Numbered from the stretch's first letter, positions 51,995 to 61,348 are shown. The stretch is 64,000 nucleotides of DNA from CAYQUO01 sp964420835 (GCA_964420835.1 CAYQUO010000014.1:27809-91808), one strand, 5' to 3'. Notes: generated by a model from the letters alone, not told the origin. Numbers and translations are program-made.

Positions 51995-52678
51995 CTAGGA
52001 AGTCCGGGAAACCCCTGTAATTTTAATGCCCGCGCCGTCCGTGTTGTATTGCTTGTTGATACCGATCAGAATGGACGTAAGCCCTTCAGCCACAATGGAG
52101 TTCTCGATCGGACCAGCGTCCCAGCCGGTAAGGCCTGCATCTTCGACCAACCGGAGAACCTCTTCTCTTGCTGCCTTGCTGGTACCAGAAACCAGGATAT
52201 CGCAGTCAACTTTTTGATCCTGCAATAGGTGTTCATAGGAGATATTTTGAAAAGCGGAGACGATCTCCACTCCAGCACCAAGAAAATCCCTTGCCTCCAA
52301 AGCAGCACTGCCTGCCGGTGGGATTTGCACCCTTGTTACCTTTGGCGGAACCAAGGGGACGGTGACGTCCACCAGTATCTTGCCCTGAATTTGGTTTTGT
52401 ATGGTTTCTAATGTGCTTATATGAGCGGAAAATGGAACCGAGAGGACAACAATATCAGCCTGCCCGGCTGCATCAGGATTTTCCAGGCCCCTGATCAGAC
52501 AATCTTTGGGAGCCATGGACCGCAGTTCAGTTGCCGCTGTTTCAGCCTTCTCCCTCAACCGCGAACCGATGATGATCTCGTAGCCCGCTCTTGCCCAACG
52601 TAGTCCGAGCCCCTTGCCTTCCTTTCCGGTTCCGCCAATAATTGCGATTACTTTTTTCAGTGAATGTTCCTTGTTCAT
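51995..52678 (-). CDS. npdG: NADPH-dependent F420 reductase
   Basis: This 227-residue enzyme exchanges hydride between NADPH and F420. It has VIAIIGGTGKEGKGLGLRWARAG and IIIGSR, the NADP-binding signature of Fno/NpdG proteins, and VSAFQNISYEHL in the F420-binding region. The ATG at 52678 is chosen over the TTG immediately before it because AGGAA is correctly spaced. First gene of the F420 operon, it provides the reduced F420 that the LLM-class enzymes at 61349 and 62615 would consume. Confidence 0.92.
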   Translation of the reverse strand: MNKEHSLKKVIAIIGGTGKEGKGLGLRWARAGYEIIIGSRLREKAETAATELRSMAPKDCLIRGLENPDAAGQADIVVLSVPFSAHISTLETIQNQIQGKILVDVTVPLVPPKVTRVQIPPAGSAALEARDFLGAGVEIVSAFQNISYEHLLQDQKVDCDILVSGTSKAAREEVLRLVEDAGLTGWDAGPIENSIVAEGLTSILIGINKQYNTDGAGIKITGVSRTS

Positions 52679-52681
52679 CAA

Positions 52682-53015
52682 GTTCCTGCCTTAACTGATT
52701 TATTGATAATACTTCTCTTGAAGTAATGGGGGAAAACCCATTTATGATTTGACGCATGAGCAATTGTAAAGAGGGTGGATTGATCGCCAAGTCCTTGCTC
52801 CCATGATCCGACCGACCAGGATGTTCTTTCCTCTTTGATCTTCCAGTTTCCCTCCCACCTCATTATTAGAGTTAGCCCCCAAAATAGCCGAGGTTTTCAA
52901 GGGCTGTCGGTTTGTATTGGCCACTTTTCTCATGAAAAACCGTTGGTAATTATAATGGATTCCTATCAGGAAATTATGATTAATGACGGAACCTGGAGGA
53001 AGCCCCACCACCAAA
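52682..53015. other. Divergent regulatory region between npdG and threonine synthase
   Basis: No gene is supported. On the minus strand a TATTAT hexamer lies about 30-35 bases before npdG but without a good -35 partner. The right end runs into the threonine synthase promoter. Confidence 0.4.
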
Positions 53016-53046
53016 TTGTACGTATGCCGGTATTATTGATTATAAT
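53016..53046 (+). promoter_or_regulatory. Promoter giving a leaderless threonine synthase transcript
   Basis: A perfect TATAAT at 53041-53046 ends only eight bases before the ATG at 53055, so transcription would begin at or within about two bases of the start codon. TTGTAC at 53016-53021 is a possible -35 with a long 19-base spacer. No ribosome site precedes the ATG, which agrees with a leaderless mRNA. Confidence 0.5.
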
Positions 53047-53054
53047 CACATCCT

Positions 53055-54152
53055 ATGAGCCGATTACTTTGCAGAAAATGTGGTGAAGCATATCCCCTTA
53101 CAGGAATGCCGTATTGCTGCGGGCATTGCGGAGGTGTGTTCGATTATGACTCCTCTCCGGAAATGGACAGGGAAAAGATAGAAAATGATCAGCCTGGCAT
53201 GTGGCGATACAGGCATAGTTTTGAGTTATTTCCCGATGCCCCGGTGGTGAGCCTGGGGGAAGGTGGCACCCCGCTGATCTGGGAGCGATACAAATCCACG
53301 ATGGTTGGGTTGAAAATGGAATCACAAAACCCGACCGGCTCGCACAAGGATCGGGGTACTGCCGTACTTGTAAGCCAGTTGCGGGCAAGAGGGGTAACAG
53401 AAGCGATCGAGGATTCCTCTGGCAATGCGGGTGCTTCCTTCGCGGCATACGCAGCCCGCTGTGGAATGAAAGCCAAAGTGTTTGTCCCTTCATATGCATC
53501 CGGGACCAAACGCCGCCAGATAGAAGCGTACGGAGCGGAACTGGTGCCAGTAGAAGGACCAAGGGAGGCATCCACGCAGGCAGTATTTAAGGAAACCGCC
53601 CAGGGAAAAGTGTATGCCAGCCATGGCATGATGCCATTTGGCACGAACGGACTGGCGACGATTTCCTATGAGATATTTGAACAAGCTGGTGAGATCGGGA
53701 CGATCGTTGCACCTGTTGGTTCCGGCGGATTGATGATGGGAATCGTGCGTGGATTTTCCGGCCTGCACCGACAGGGATTGATAACAAAACCGCCGTATTT
53801 TGTGGGTGTGCAACCCGAGGCGTGTTCGCCCCTGGTGGTGGCTTTTAAAGATGGCTTGGAAGCCATGGAGAGATTTACCGCAACAAGTTCCATTGCAGAA
53901 GGGACGTTGATACGCCATCCGATGCATGGCGAGGTATTACTGGCCGAGTTGTCTGGCGGCAAGGGTGAATTTATCGCTGTGGAGGAAGAGAAAATCGGTC
54001 CAGCCCATATACACCTGGCCAGACATGGGTTCTATGTTGAACCGACTTCGGCTTTGGCATGGGCAGCCCTGGAGGCAATACTTGGCAGGGTGCCTGAACC
54101 AATCGTGCTCATAATGACGGGCTCGGGCCTAAAATATTCCGGCAAAACCTGA
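53055..54152 (+). CDS. thrC: Threonine synthase
   Basis: This 365-residue fold-type II PLP enzyme converts O-phosphohomoserine to threonine. An N-terminal zinc-ribbon-like segment with C6/C9 and C22/C25 precedes the catalytic domain. The PLP lysine is K98 in NPTGSHKDRG, followed by EDSSGNAGASFAAYAARCG and the glycine-rich phosphate loop VAPVGSGGLMMG. This matches the shorter, ribbon-containing threonine synthases. Other fold-type II lyases cannot be fully excluded, given the catabolic neighbourhood. The start has no Shine-Dalgarno sequence but an ideally placed -10 box, so translation is probably leaderless. Confidence 0.8.
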   Translation: MSRLLCRKCGEAYPLTGMPYCCGHCGGVFDYDSSPEMDREKIENDQPGMWRYRHSFELFPDAPVVSLGEGGTPLIWERYKSTMVGLKMESQNPTGSHKDRGTAVLVSQLRARGVTEAIEDSSGNAGASFAAYAARCGMKAKVFVPSYASGTKRRQIEAYGAELVPVEGPREASTQAVFKETAQGKVYASHGMMPFGTNGLATISYEIFEQAGEIGTIVAPVGSGGLMMGIVRGFSGLHRQGLITKPPYFVGVQPEACSPLVVAFKDGLEAMERFTATSSIAEGTLIRHPMHGEVLLAELSGGKGEFIAVEEEKIGPAHIHLARHGFYVEPTSALAWAALEAILGRVPEPIVLIMTGSGLKYSGKT

Positions 54153-54256
54153 TGAGAAAGGCGAATAAAAGGTTTGTGCCTATCGTTTTGGAATTGATAT
54201 TCGCAGACGAGGCAGTATCTATGGTTGTTACATGTACTTCGGGGACGACCCAATAA
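54152..54256 (+). CDS. Possible 34-residue ORF coupled to threonine synthase
   Basis: An ATG overlaps the thrC stop codon (TGATG) and opens a 34-codon frame with a basic start (MRKANKRF) and a hydrophobic middle (VPIVLELIFADEAVSMVV). It has no recognisable homology and may be a chance frame, but the stop-start overlap would permit reinitiation. It occupies half of the 205-base gap before the hydantoinase gene. Confidence 0.2.
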   Translation: MRKANKRFVPIVLELIFADEAVSMVVTCTSGTTQ

Positions 54257-54357
54257 TTCTTAAAAGAAAAATATTCGCCAGAAGACCTGGCAATCATTTT
54301 AGTGGGTTGGGACAAATGATGCAGACATCATCAGGAATACTTTAAGACAGAGGCGGG

Positions 54358-55806
54358 ATGGATTTTGACCTGATCATTCATGGCGGGAATATTGTTACAG
54401 AGTCAGGCCAATTCACAACTGATATTTGTATCAAAGATGGCATCATTGCGTCCCTGTCTCACGACAGGGACGCCAGGTCGTCTAGGATGATGGATGCTTC
54501 AGGAAAATTGGTGTTCCCGGGTGTCATCGATGCCCATGTTCACATGCAGATCATGCAGCAGGATAAATACGCAACGGCTGATGATTTTAAAAGCGGCACA
54601 TGTGCAGCAGCAGCAGGTGGTGTTACAACAATTATCGATTTCTTCACACCAGATGAACGACAAACCCTAAGAGATGCATTTGAGACCCGGCGAAAACAGG
54701 CCGACCCTCAGGTGCTCATTGATTATGGCTTGCATTGCAGCCTGACGAAGGACAATAACCTTGAAACGGAGATCGACCATTTAATCAGCGAAGGGGTACC
54801 ATCTTTCAAGTTATTTCAAGTGTATGGTCGTTTGGCTTTAAACGATCGCGAGTTGTACCAGGCGTTGGAACTGATTGGGGAAAAAGGCGCTTTGGCCACC
54901 CTGCATGCAGAGAATGGGCAGGTGGCAGAATTGCTGACCAGCCGCTTGAGCCGGCAGAAGAAAATAGATGCGATCTATCATGCGCGCAGCAGACCTCCAT
55001 TTGTGGAAGCGGCATGCATTCAAACTGCCATCAACTTTGCACAGGAATGTGAAACAAACCTCTATATTGTTCATACTTCATCAGCCAAAGGGCTTGATGC
55101 CATACAATCGGCACAGAAAGCGGGGCAAATCGTCTTTGCAGAAACCTGTCCGCACTATCTCCTGCTTAGCGAAGAAAAATTAGCCCAGCAGGATGGCAAC
55201 CTCTTTCTCTGCACACCACCATTGAGGAAGAAGTCAGACCAGGAAGCACTGTGGGATGGATTATTTGAAAACCATATTCAAACGCTGGCAACCGACCACT
55301 GCTGTTTTAAACGTGAACAGAAACTTGAAGCCCCGTCGTTTTATCAAGCCCCGGGTGGTATTGGCTCGGTTGAACTTCTTCTCCCGTTGATTTATTCAGA
55401 GGGCGTGAATAAAAAACGCATCCATTTACAACAAATGGTGCGCACTCTATGTTACAATCCAGCGGCTATATTTGGTCTTTTACCGAAAAAGGGGCAAATC
55501 GCACCAGGCGCAGATGCCGATCTGGTGATCTTTGATCCTGAAACAACTTGGAAAGTCGAGCCATCTCAGCTTCATGGCAGGGATGATTATAGCGTTTACC
55601 AGGGTATTACGATTAAGGGCAAGGTGGAACAGACAATTTCGCATGGAGAGATCATTTATGATCAAGGGGAAATTCTTGGAAAACCCGGTCGAGGTCAATA
55701 CATTAAACGCACTCTTCCGGACAAGGGGATTTTAAAACACATTTTATCGCCAAGAAAAATGGATAAAAATGAATTAAGAGGCAACAACCTGCTTATATGG
55801 TCATAA
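54358..55806 (+). CDS. Dihydropyrimidinase/hydantoinase-type cyclic amidohydrolase
   Basis: This 482-residue binuclear zinc amidohydrolase opens a cyclic amide ring. Metal ligands are H60 and H62 (DAHVHM), the carboxylated lysine K151 (SFKLFQVYG), His in LHAENGQ and VHTSSAKG, and Asp in LATDHCC. The TTIIDFFTP and CPHYLLL segments match D-hydantoinase/dihydropyrimidinase more than allantoinase or dihydroorotase. The C-terminus is slightly extended (KRTLPDKGILKHIL). It precedes the molybdenum-hydroxylase operon by 84 bases. The substrate may be a hydantoin, dihydropyrimidine or oxidised purine ring. Confidence 0.85.
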   Translation: MDFDLIIHGGNIVTESGQFTTDICIKDGIIASLSHDRDARSSRMMDASGKLVFPGVIDAHVHMQIMQQDKYATADDFKSGTCAAAAGGVTTIIDFFTPDERQTLRDAFETRRKQADPQVLIDYGLHCSLTKDNNLETEIDHLISEGVPSFKLFQVYGRLALNDRELYQALELIGEKGALATLHAENGQVAELLTSRLSRQKKIDAIYHARSRPPFVEAACIQTAINFAQECETNLYIVHTSSAKGLDAIQSAQKAGQIVFAETCPHYLLLSEEKLAQQDGNLFLCTPPLRKKSDQEALWDGLFENHIQTLATDHCCFKREQKLEAPSFYQAPGGIGSVELLLPLIYSEGVNKKRIHLQQMVRTLCYNPAAIFGLLPKKGQIAPGADADLVIFDPETTWKVEPSQLHGRDDYSVYQGITIKGKVEQTISHGEIIYDQGEILGKPGRGQYIKRTLPDKGILKHILSPRKMDKNELRGNNLLIWS

Positions 55807-55890
55807 ACAAATTTATATATGATTTCTGTGAAAAAAAGAATCGTTGCATTGAACTTATAAGATATTCTGTTGAGCTTTACGGAGGTATTG

Positions 55891-56754
55891 ATGCCAAAAT
55901 TTGAATATGTTCGCCCCAACACCCTTGAGGAAGCCATTCTCCTCCTCAATGACCCCAATTTCAGTAACAGACTAATCGCAGGAGGAACCGATATTCTCGT
56001 TTATCTGTATCATGAAGAACCAAATTTTAACCGGGTCATTGATATCAGCCAACTACAGGATTTAAAGAATATCCAGAAGAAAGACAGCCAGGTCACAATA
56101 GGAGCCGGTGTTACATATACCGAAGCCATAAAGAGTGATATCCTGAACCGTGAAGTTCCCTTCCTGGTTATGGCATGCAAGTCGGTCGGATCTCCTCAAA
56201 TCCGGAATGTGGCAACCATTGGCGGTAATGTTGCCAATGCTGCTGCATGCGCTGATTCTCTCCCTGCTCTTGTTTGCCTGGATGCGATTGCACATTTACG
56301 AGGAAAGGACGGCAATCGGCAACTTTCCGTTTCGGATCTTGTAAAAGGCCCCAACCAAACCGAAATTAAACCCGGAGAAATATTAACGCATTTTACTTTT
56401 ATGGCACTTCCGGAAACTACTCAAACCACGTTTATCAAATTGGGCAGGCGAAATGCCCAGGCAATATCGCGCCTGACTGTTGCCGCACTGGGAAAAACGG
56501 ATGCACAAGGCCGGGTGGACTTCGTGCGAGTTACACCCGGCGCAGCAACCCCCGGGACAAGACGTTTCACCGAGGTGGAAGAGATGTTGTTGGGTAAGAC
56601 AATATCCAATGAACTGCTGACAAATGCAGGCCAAAAGGCAGCCGAGGTAATGGTTAAAATCACCGGCAGACGCTGGTCTACCGAATACAAGGAACTGGCG
56701 ATAGCGGCATTAACTGAAAGAGCATTAACACACCTTTTTTTTACGAAGAATTAG
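55891..56754 (+). CDS. Molybdenum hydroxylase FAD-binding subunit (XdhB/CoxM-like)
   Basis: This 287-residue medium subunit of a xanthine-dehydrogenase-type enzyme relays electrons between the 2Fe-2S protein and the external acceptor via FAD. FAD-binding motifs are NRLIAGGTDILVYL near the N-terminus and the VGSPQIRNVATIGGNVANAAACAD stretch near residue 105. The ATG at 55891 follows GGAGGT by four bases. It is the first gene of the ordered FAD - 2Fe-2S - Mo set, as in CoxMSL-like operons. The acceptor of this type (NAD or another) is not determinable. Confidence 0.9.
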   Translation: MPKFEYVRPNTLEEAILLLNDPNFSNRLIAGGTDILVYLYHEEPNFNRVIDISQLQDLKNIQKKDSQVTIGAGVTYTEAIKSDILNREVPFLVMACKSVGSPQIRNVATIGGNVANAAACADSLPALVCLDAIAHLRGKDGNRQLSVSDLVKGPNQTEIKPGEILTHFTFMALPETTQTTFIKLGRRNAQAISRLTVAALGKTDAQGRVDFVRVTPGAATPGTRRFTEVEEMLLGKTISNELLTNAGQKAAEVMVKITGRRWSTEYKELAIAALTERALTHLFFTKN

Positions 56755-56771
56755 AAGGAGAATGAGAGAAA

Positions 56772-57272
56772 ATGCAAATCGAGTTCATTCTGAATGGCAA
56801 TCCGGTGAAGGTTGAAGCACCTCCAGATATTACGCTATTAAAGTTGTTGAGGGATTACTTAAAATTAACCGGAACCAAGGAAGCCTGTGGGATTGGTGAA
56901 TGCGGAGCATGCTCTGTCATATTGGATGGGCTGGTGGTGAACAGTTGTATGCTGCTTGCGCCTCAGGTCATTGGTAGAAAGGTTACCACCATCGAGGGAA
57001 TACGGGGCGCTGATGGCGGACCAAATGTTATGCAAAAAAAATTCATCGAATATGGGGCTGTTCAATGCGGCTATTGTACTCCAGGTATGATCATAGCCGG
57101 TGAGGCTTTGCTGATGGAAAACCCTTCACCGACAAGGGATGAGATACGAAATGCCATCAGCGGAAATCTGTGCCGTTGCACAGGCTACCAGCAAATTGTG
57201 GATGCAATTGAAGCAACAGCCAAACAATATAATGAAAACGGCCACAAAGGAGATGAAATTCAACATGGGTAA
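56772..57272 (+). CDS. Molybdenum hydroxylase 2Fe-2S subunit (XdhC/CoxS-like)
   Basis: This 166-residue small subunit carries two [2Fe-2S] clusters. The plant-ferredoxin-like cluster ligands are C39, C44, C47 and C59 (CGIGECGACSVILDG); the second cluster uses C99, C102, C134 and C136 (CGYCTPGM and GNLCRCTGYQ). Length and motif order are standard. AAGGAG lies about 11 bases before the ATG. Its last eight bases overlap the start of the molybdopterin subunit. Confidence 0.95.
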   Translation: MQIEFILNGNPVKVEAPPDITLLKLLRDYLKLTGTKEACGIGECGACSVILDGLVVNSCMLLAPQVIGRKVTTIEGIRGADGGPNVMQKKFIEYGAVQCGYCTPGMIIAGEALLMENPSPTRDEIRNAISGNLCRCTGYQQIVDAIEATAKQYNENGHKGDEIQHG

Positions 57273-59595
57273 GACAAAATATATTGGTAAAGCAGCCAGC
57301 CGTGTTGATGCATTGGAAAAGGTGTTGGGAACAGCCAAATACTTGGGCGATATGAGCTTATCCAACATGCTGTATGCCAGGGCCTTGCGCAGTGACCTTC
57401 CACATGCACGCATCGTTCACCTGGATACTTCTCCTGCATTAAAAGTGCCAGGCGTTATCAGCGTCATCACCGGGGATGATTTTATTAACCATGGTGTATT
57501 TGGCATGTTTAAAAATCAATATCTTCTTGCACACCAGATCGTCCGCCATGTTGGAGAAGGTATTGCCGTGGTCGCCGCGGTTTCGCCCGAGGCAGCACTG
57601 GCCGGTGTGAAGGCCATTCACTGCGAACTGGAACCGCTTCCAGGTGTTTATGATATGAAACGCGCCTTGGATCCTGATGCCCCAATTGTTGGCCCACAAA
57701 AAGGGGATGGCTCCCACCCAAACCTGTTGGTGACAAATATCGTCCACAAAGACAATCCACAAGAAGTCCTTGCGAAATGCAAATACAAAATTGACCAGCA
57801 TTATAAAGTGCCCCACCAGGACCATGCCTACCTGGAAACTGAAGGAGCCCTTGCAATTCCGGAACCAGACAACGGAATAACCATTTATTCCACCGATCAA
57901 AATCCCTTCATTTGTAAAAGAATCGTGGTTGCCGCATTGGGACTTCCGGAGGAAAAAGTGCGTTTGATACAACCGCCTGTTGGTGGTACGTTTGGGGGGA
58001 AAAATGATCTTAGTTACCAGGCGTCTGCACAAGTCGCCCTTCTTGCATTAAAGACCGGGCGCCCGGTCCGAATGACTTTCTCGCGCGAGGAATCTATGCT
58101 GGCGAGTTATATGCGTGATGCCATGAACATGCATGTGCAACTGGGTGCAGACGAAGATGGCACCCTGCGGGCCTGTAATTTTGATTCCCTGCTGGACTCC
58201 GGTGGATATCAGTCAGGAAGTTACCTGACAACCTGGAGAGCCGTAATACATGCCATGGGCGCCTATCGTTATGATGCATGTGATGCAAAGGTCACCGGCG
58301 TTTATACAAACAATGGCTATTCAGGTGCCTTTCGCGGTTTTGGCAATCCGGAAGTATGTTTTGCCATTGAGCAGGCGGTCGATGAGATGGCCGATCTGGC
58401 GGGGATTGATCCGCTGGATTTCAGGCTGAAGAACTGCCTGCGTGAAGGCGATGAAATTCCTCACGGCCAAAAATTGGCGCCCCCGGTTGGACTGACCGAA
58501 TGTCTGCTTGAAGTACGCAGGGAATCTGACTGGGACAATAAACGAAGGCTGTTTTCTCAGCAAAACGCATCCACCTTCCTGAAAAGAGGCATTGGGGTTG
58601 CCTGCATCTTTCATGGCATAAGCCTGGGAGCCGAAGGCGCCGATGATGCAACATCCACGCTTAAAATAAATGAGGATAATACCCTCACACTCACGTCAGG
58701 CTTGACCGATTATGGTCAGGGTTCAAGAACTGTTTTCACACTGATTGTTGCTGAAGCGATGGGCATAGAGCCGCACCGTATTCGCATGGAGCGGCCAGAC
58801 ACAAACACCGCCATCGATTCAGGGCCAACCGTCTCCAGCCGTTCCACCGTTGTGGGGGGTAATGCGGCCAAGCAGGCTGGAAAAAACCTAGCCAATCTGT
58901 TGAACATGGCAGCTGCAGATTTGCTTAAATGTGACCCATCAAGGTTAAGCCGTACTGGAGAAGATTACATTGGTCCGGATGAAGAACCTGTATCCTGGGA
59001 AGAAGTGGTTTCCCATGCCAGGTCGATGGGCCTGGTTCTAAATACCCAATCCAAATGGGGAGCCCCAGAGATTGAATGGAGTTTTGAAACTGGACGGGGC
59101 CGCCCATATTTTGGTTATCATTATGGCGCCCAGATTGCCGAAGTTGAGGTTGATGTTCGCACCGGCAAGGTGGTTCTGGTTGACCTTTGGGCAGCCCATG
59201 ATTCTGGCAAGATCATCTTTCCCCAGGGTGCATATGGGCAGGCAATTGGTGGCATTTCCCAGGGCGTTGGCTACGCCTTGTTGGAACGCATTGACTATGA
59301 TAATGGTTATTTGCAAAACCGCAACTTCGACGAGTACCTGATCCCCACATCGATGGATATGCCGGATATACACATAAAATTTGTTGAAACTGATGACCCC
59401 ATCGGTCCATATGGTGCAAAGAATATCGCCGAGCCTTGCCTGGTCCCCACTGCTCCGGCCATACTGAATGCAATTGCCCATGCCACCAACCGGCGGATCC
59501 GGGAATTACCCGCCAACCTGGAGCGTGTGTTACTGGGGCATGATCTGTATCGACCAGCCGGAAACGAAGCCTGCAAACATGCGCTGTTGATCTGA
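57265..59595 (+). CDS. Molybdenum hydroxylase molybdopterin-binding subunit (XdhA/CoxL-like)
   Basis: This 776-residue catalytic subunit belongs to the xanthine dehydrogenase/aldehyde oxidase family. Molybdopterin-contact motifs are present: VGGTFGGKND, YSGAFRGFGNPE and GLTDYGQGSRTV. The catalytic glutamate lies in GAKNIAEPCLVPTAPAI near the C-terminus (the more usual G-x-G-E-P is here N-I-A-E-P). The CoxL signature loop of CO dehydrogenases (AYRCSFR) is absent, so a heterocycle or aldehyde substrate is expected. ATG 57265 is preferred, with AAAGGAG 12 bases upstream; ATG 57253 touches that site. It follows the hydantoinase in the same direction. Confidence 0.9.
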   Translation: MGKTKYIGKAASRVDALEKVLGTAKYLGDMSLSNMLYARALRSDLPHARIVHLDTSPALKVPGVISVITGDDFINHGVFGMFKNQYLLAHQIVRHVGEGIAVVAAVSPEAALAGVKAIHCELEPLPGVYDMKRALDPDAPIVGPQKGDGSHPNLLVTNIVHKDNPQEVLAKCKYKIDQHYKVPHQDHAYLETEGALAIPEPDNGITIYSTDQNPFICKRIVVAALGLPEEKVRLIQPPVGGTFGGKNDLSYQASAQVALLALKTGRPVRMTFSREESMLASYMRDAMNMHVQLGADEDGTLRACNFDSLLDSGGYQSGSYLTTWRAVIHAMGAYRYDACDAKVTGVYTNNGYSGAFRGFGNPEVCFAIEQAVDEMADLAGIDPLDFRLKNCLREGDEIPHGQKLAPPVGLTECLLEVRRESDWDNKRRLFSQQNASTFLKRGIGVACIFHGISLGAEGADDATSTLKINEDNTLTLTSGLTDYGQGSRTVFTLIVAEAMGIEPHRIRMERPDTNTAIDSGPTVSSRSTVVGGNAAKQAGKNLANLLNMAAADLLKCDPSRLSRTGEDYIGPDEEPVSWEEVVSHARSMGLVLNTQSKWGAPEIEWSFETGRGRPYFGYHYGAQIAEVEVDVRTGKVVLVDLWAAHDSGKIIFPQGAYGQAIGGISQGVGYALLERIDYDNGYLQNRNFDEYLIPTSMDMPDIHIKFVETDDPIGPYGAKNIAEPCLVPTAPAILNAIAHATNRRIRELPANLERVLLGHDLYRPAGNEACKHALLI

Positions 59596-59906
59596 TCACT
59601 CGCAAAATGAAGTGACGGCTTGGTTTGTGAGATAATTAACCGGATGATTATGAGCCATGACGGTTTTCACTCCCTTGGCTGGAGAGGATATTAAAATCAA
59701 CCTGCGCCCGGCACGTGGAATTTCATCATCCTTAGAAAAACGGCCCTGTTTGTTTACGGAAACGGAATCACTTTTTAGGGCTAATCCTTTCCTTGCAGGG
59801 CTTGGCGTGCGAAATCATTCGTGTCTGATTGAGATGCCCCTGCCAATAACCAATATTCCCGGTTAACTGCCTTCAGAGGAAGGATTTGTTGTCTCTTTTT
59901 CATGAG
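59596..59906. other. Intergenic region after the molybdenum hydroxylase operon
   Basis: A plus-strand 69-codon frame (59657-59866, beginning MTVFTPLAGEDIK and ending RNHSCLIEMPLPITNIPG) is open but has no ribosome site or recognisable domain. It may be a gene remnant. Otherwise nothing is seen before the terminator. Confidence 0.35.
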
Positions 59907-59940
59907 ATGGGCCGCCCCGAATACCTACGGGGCGGCCCAT
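59907..59940. terminator. Bidirectional hairpin terminator
   Basis: ATGGGCCGCCCCG and CGGGGCGGCCCAT form a perfect 13-bp GC-rich stem with an eight-base loop. It lies between convergent genes (Mo-hydroxylase large subunit ending 59595, amidohydrolase ending 59972). The plus-strand side is followed by a weak TTTGATTG tract and the minus-strand side lacks a T-run. Confidence 0.75.
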
Positions 59941-59971
59941 TTGATTGTATGACCGTTCAATTGGTGCCAAT

Positions 59972-61288
59972 TCAGGGAAAATTGTACAACCGTTTCACAA
60001 CCCGATGAAAATTGGATTTAACTTCTTCGATATCCATGGTTAACATCTGCCTGTCTCGCATCACCATCTCACCATCGATCAACACGGAACGGATGTGTTC
60101 CCCATCCCGTTCGGCCAGTATCATATCCAAAAGGTTCGATTCTGTCGCCGGAAGCATAAAATTCCCATCCATCAGGATGATGTCGGCGAGATTTCCTTTT
60201 TCAAGTGTGCCCAGGTTGTCCAGACCGATTGCCCTGGCCCCGCCTGATGTGGCCATGTTAAAAACCGTTTGAGTGGACATGATGTTTGGATCGCTTGTGC
60301 GCACACGGGGGCACAACATTGCCTGGCGTATGGCTTCCAGGTATCTGAATCTTGGATCTGTTCCGATACCCACAGTCATGCCGTGGGCAAGATAATTCTC
60401 CACAGGCGCCACCAGATTGCCCACCAGTGCTCCGCCCGGTTGGAAGGAGATTTTCACACCCTTGTTGGCAATCAGTGGTATCTCACGGTACTGTACATCA
60501 TTTGCCTGGCTGGCCAGCACATTGGGCCCGAGATAGCCAATACTGTCATACACCTCGAATGGGTATTTTCCATATGTCCGCAGGCAGTGAATGGCCTCGT
60601 ATCGGCTCTCACATATATGCATGTGAACCATTGTTCCCAGTTTATTCGCAAGGTCGGCGCCGCGTTTCAAGAACGGCAAGGAACATGTGAATGTTGTATG
60701 GACGGAGACCATCCCGGAAATCCGTCCTTTTCCGGTGGGATGGTTGCGGATAAAGTTCTCATTTTCGGCCAGACCATCGAGCCCTTTTTGGGCATCGACG
60801 CGCTCGGATGCCTCGAACATGAGAATTGCACGCATTCCGGATTTGTCCACCACTTCCGCTGCTAATTCCAGGCAGCCAGGCAGGGCATAGGGAGCCTCCA
60901 TAATGTCGCAAACCGTGGTTACCCCATTTCGGATCAATTCCACGGTTGCCATGGCAGTGCTCGCCTGTATTGCCTCGTGGTCCATCAGGTCCTCAACGTT
61001 CGGCCACCATGCATCCACAAGTGAATAGTACATGTCGTACCGTGGTTTATTACCCGGCCTGCCGGTAACCAGAGAACCATACATATGCATGTGTGAATCG
61101 ACAAAGCCCGGCATGATGATCTGGTTGGTCGCGTCGATCATTTCTGCATCTGGATAATTCCTACGCAATACATCATTGGGCCCGATTTCGGTTATGCGGT
61201 TTCCTTCAATGTATACACCCCACCCCGTTTTGGGGTTTTCTTTCGTGTTTACGATGAGATACTTGCCGAGAATGATTTTTGCCTTCAT
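59972..61288 (-). CDS. Amidohydrolase (SsnA/ATZ-TRZ-like) with an atypical metal site
   Basis: This 438-residue protein has the amidohydrolase layout: beta-sandwich N-terminus, PGFVDSHMHMYG (H66, H68), a long helical insert, VHMHICESRYE (H222/H224, E227), GIGTDPRF (D311) and a C-terminal DIILMDGNF segment. At the strand after the third His, where the family usually has LAH, it reads LASQAND (near residue 260), so the second single His ligand seems to be replaced by Ser or Gln. It may be a divergent deaminase/chlorohydrolase-type enzyme or use an altered site. ATG 61288 has GAGGAG ten bases upstream. It lies downstream of two LLM oxidoreductases on the same strand. Confidence 0.8.
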   Translation of the reverse strand: MKAKIILGKYLIVNTKENPKTGWGVYIEGNRITEIGPNDVLRRNYPDAEMIDATNQIIMPGFVDSHMHMYGSLVTGRPGNKPRYDMYYSLVDAWWPNVEDLMDHEAIQASTAMATVELIRNGVTTVCDIMEAPYALPGCLELAAEVVDKSGMRAILMFEASERVDAQKGLDGLAENENFIRNHPTGKGRISGMVSVHTTFTCSLPFLKRGADLANKLGTMVHMHICESRYEAIHCLRTYGKYPFEVYDSIGYLGPNVLASQANDVQYREIPLIANKGVKISFQPGGALVGNLVAPVENYLAHGMTVGIGTDPRFRYLEAIRQAMLCPRVRTSDPNIMSTQTVFNMATSGGARAIGLDNLGTLEKGNLADIILMDGNFMLPATESNLLDMILAERDGEHIRSVLIDGEMVMRDRQMLTMDIEEVKSNFHRVVKRLYNFP

Positions 61289-61348
61289 AAATACGTTGCT
61301 CCTCATTATTGTTTTTTTATGCAATGAGATCCATCTGTTCTTGGTGGA

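Noticed and set aside
57265..59595. Carbon monoxide dehydrogenase large subunit (CoxL)
   Set aside because: The CoxL active-site loop AYRCSFR is not present; the sequence has YSGAFRGFG, so a heterocycle/aldehyde-type hydroxylase is more likely.
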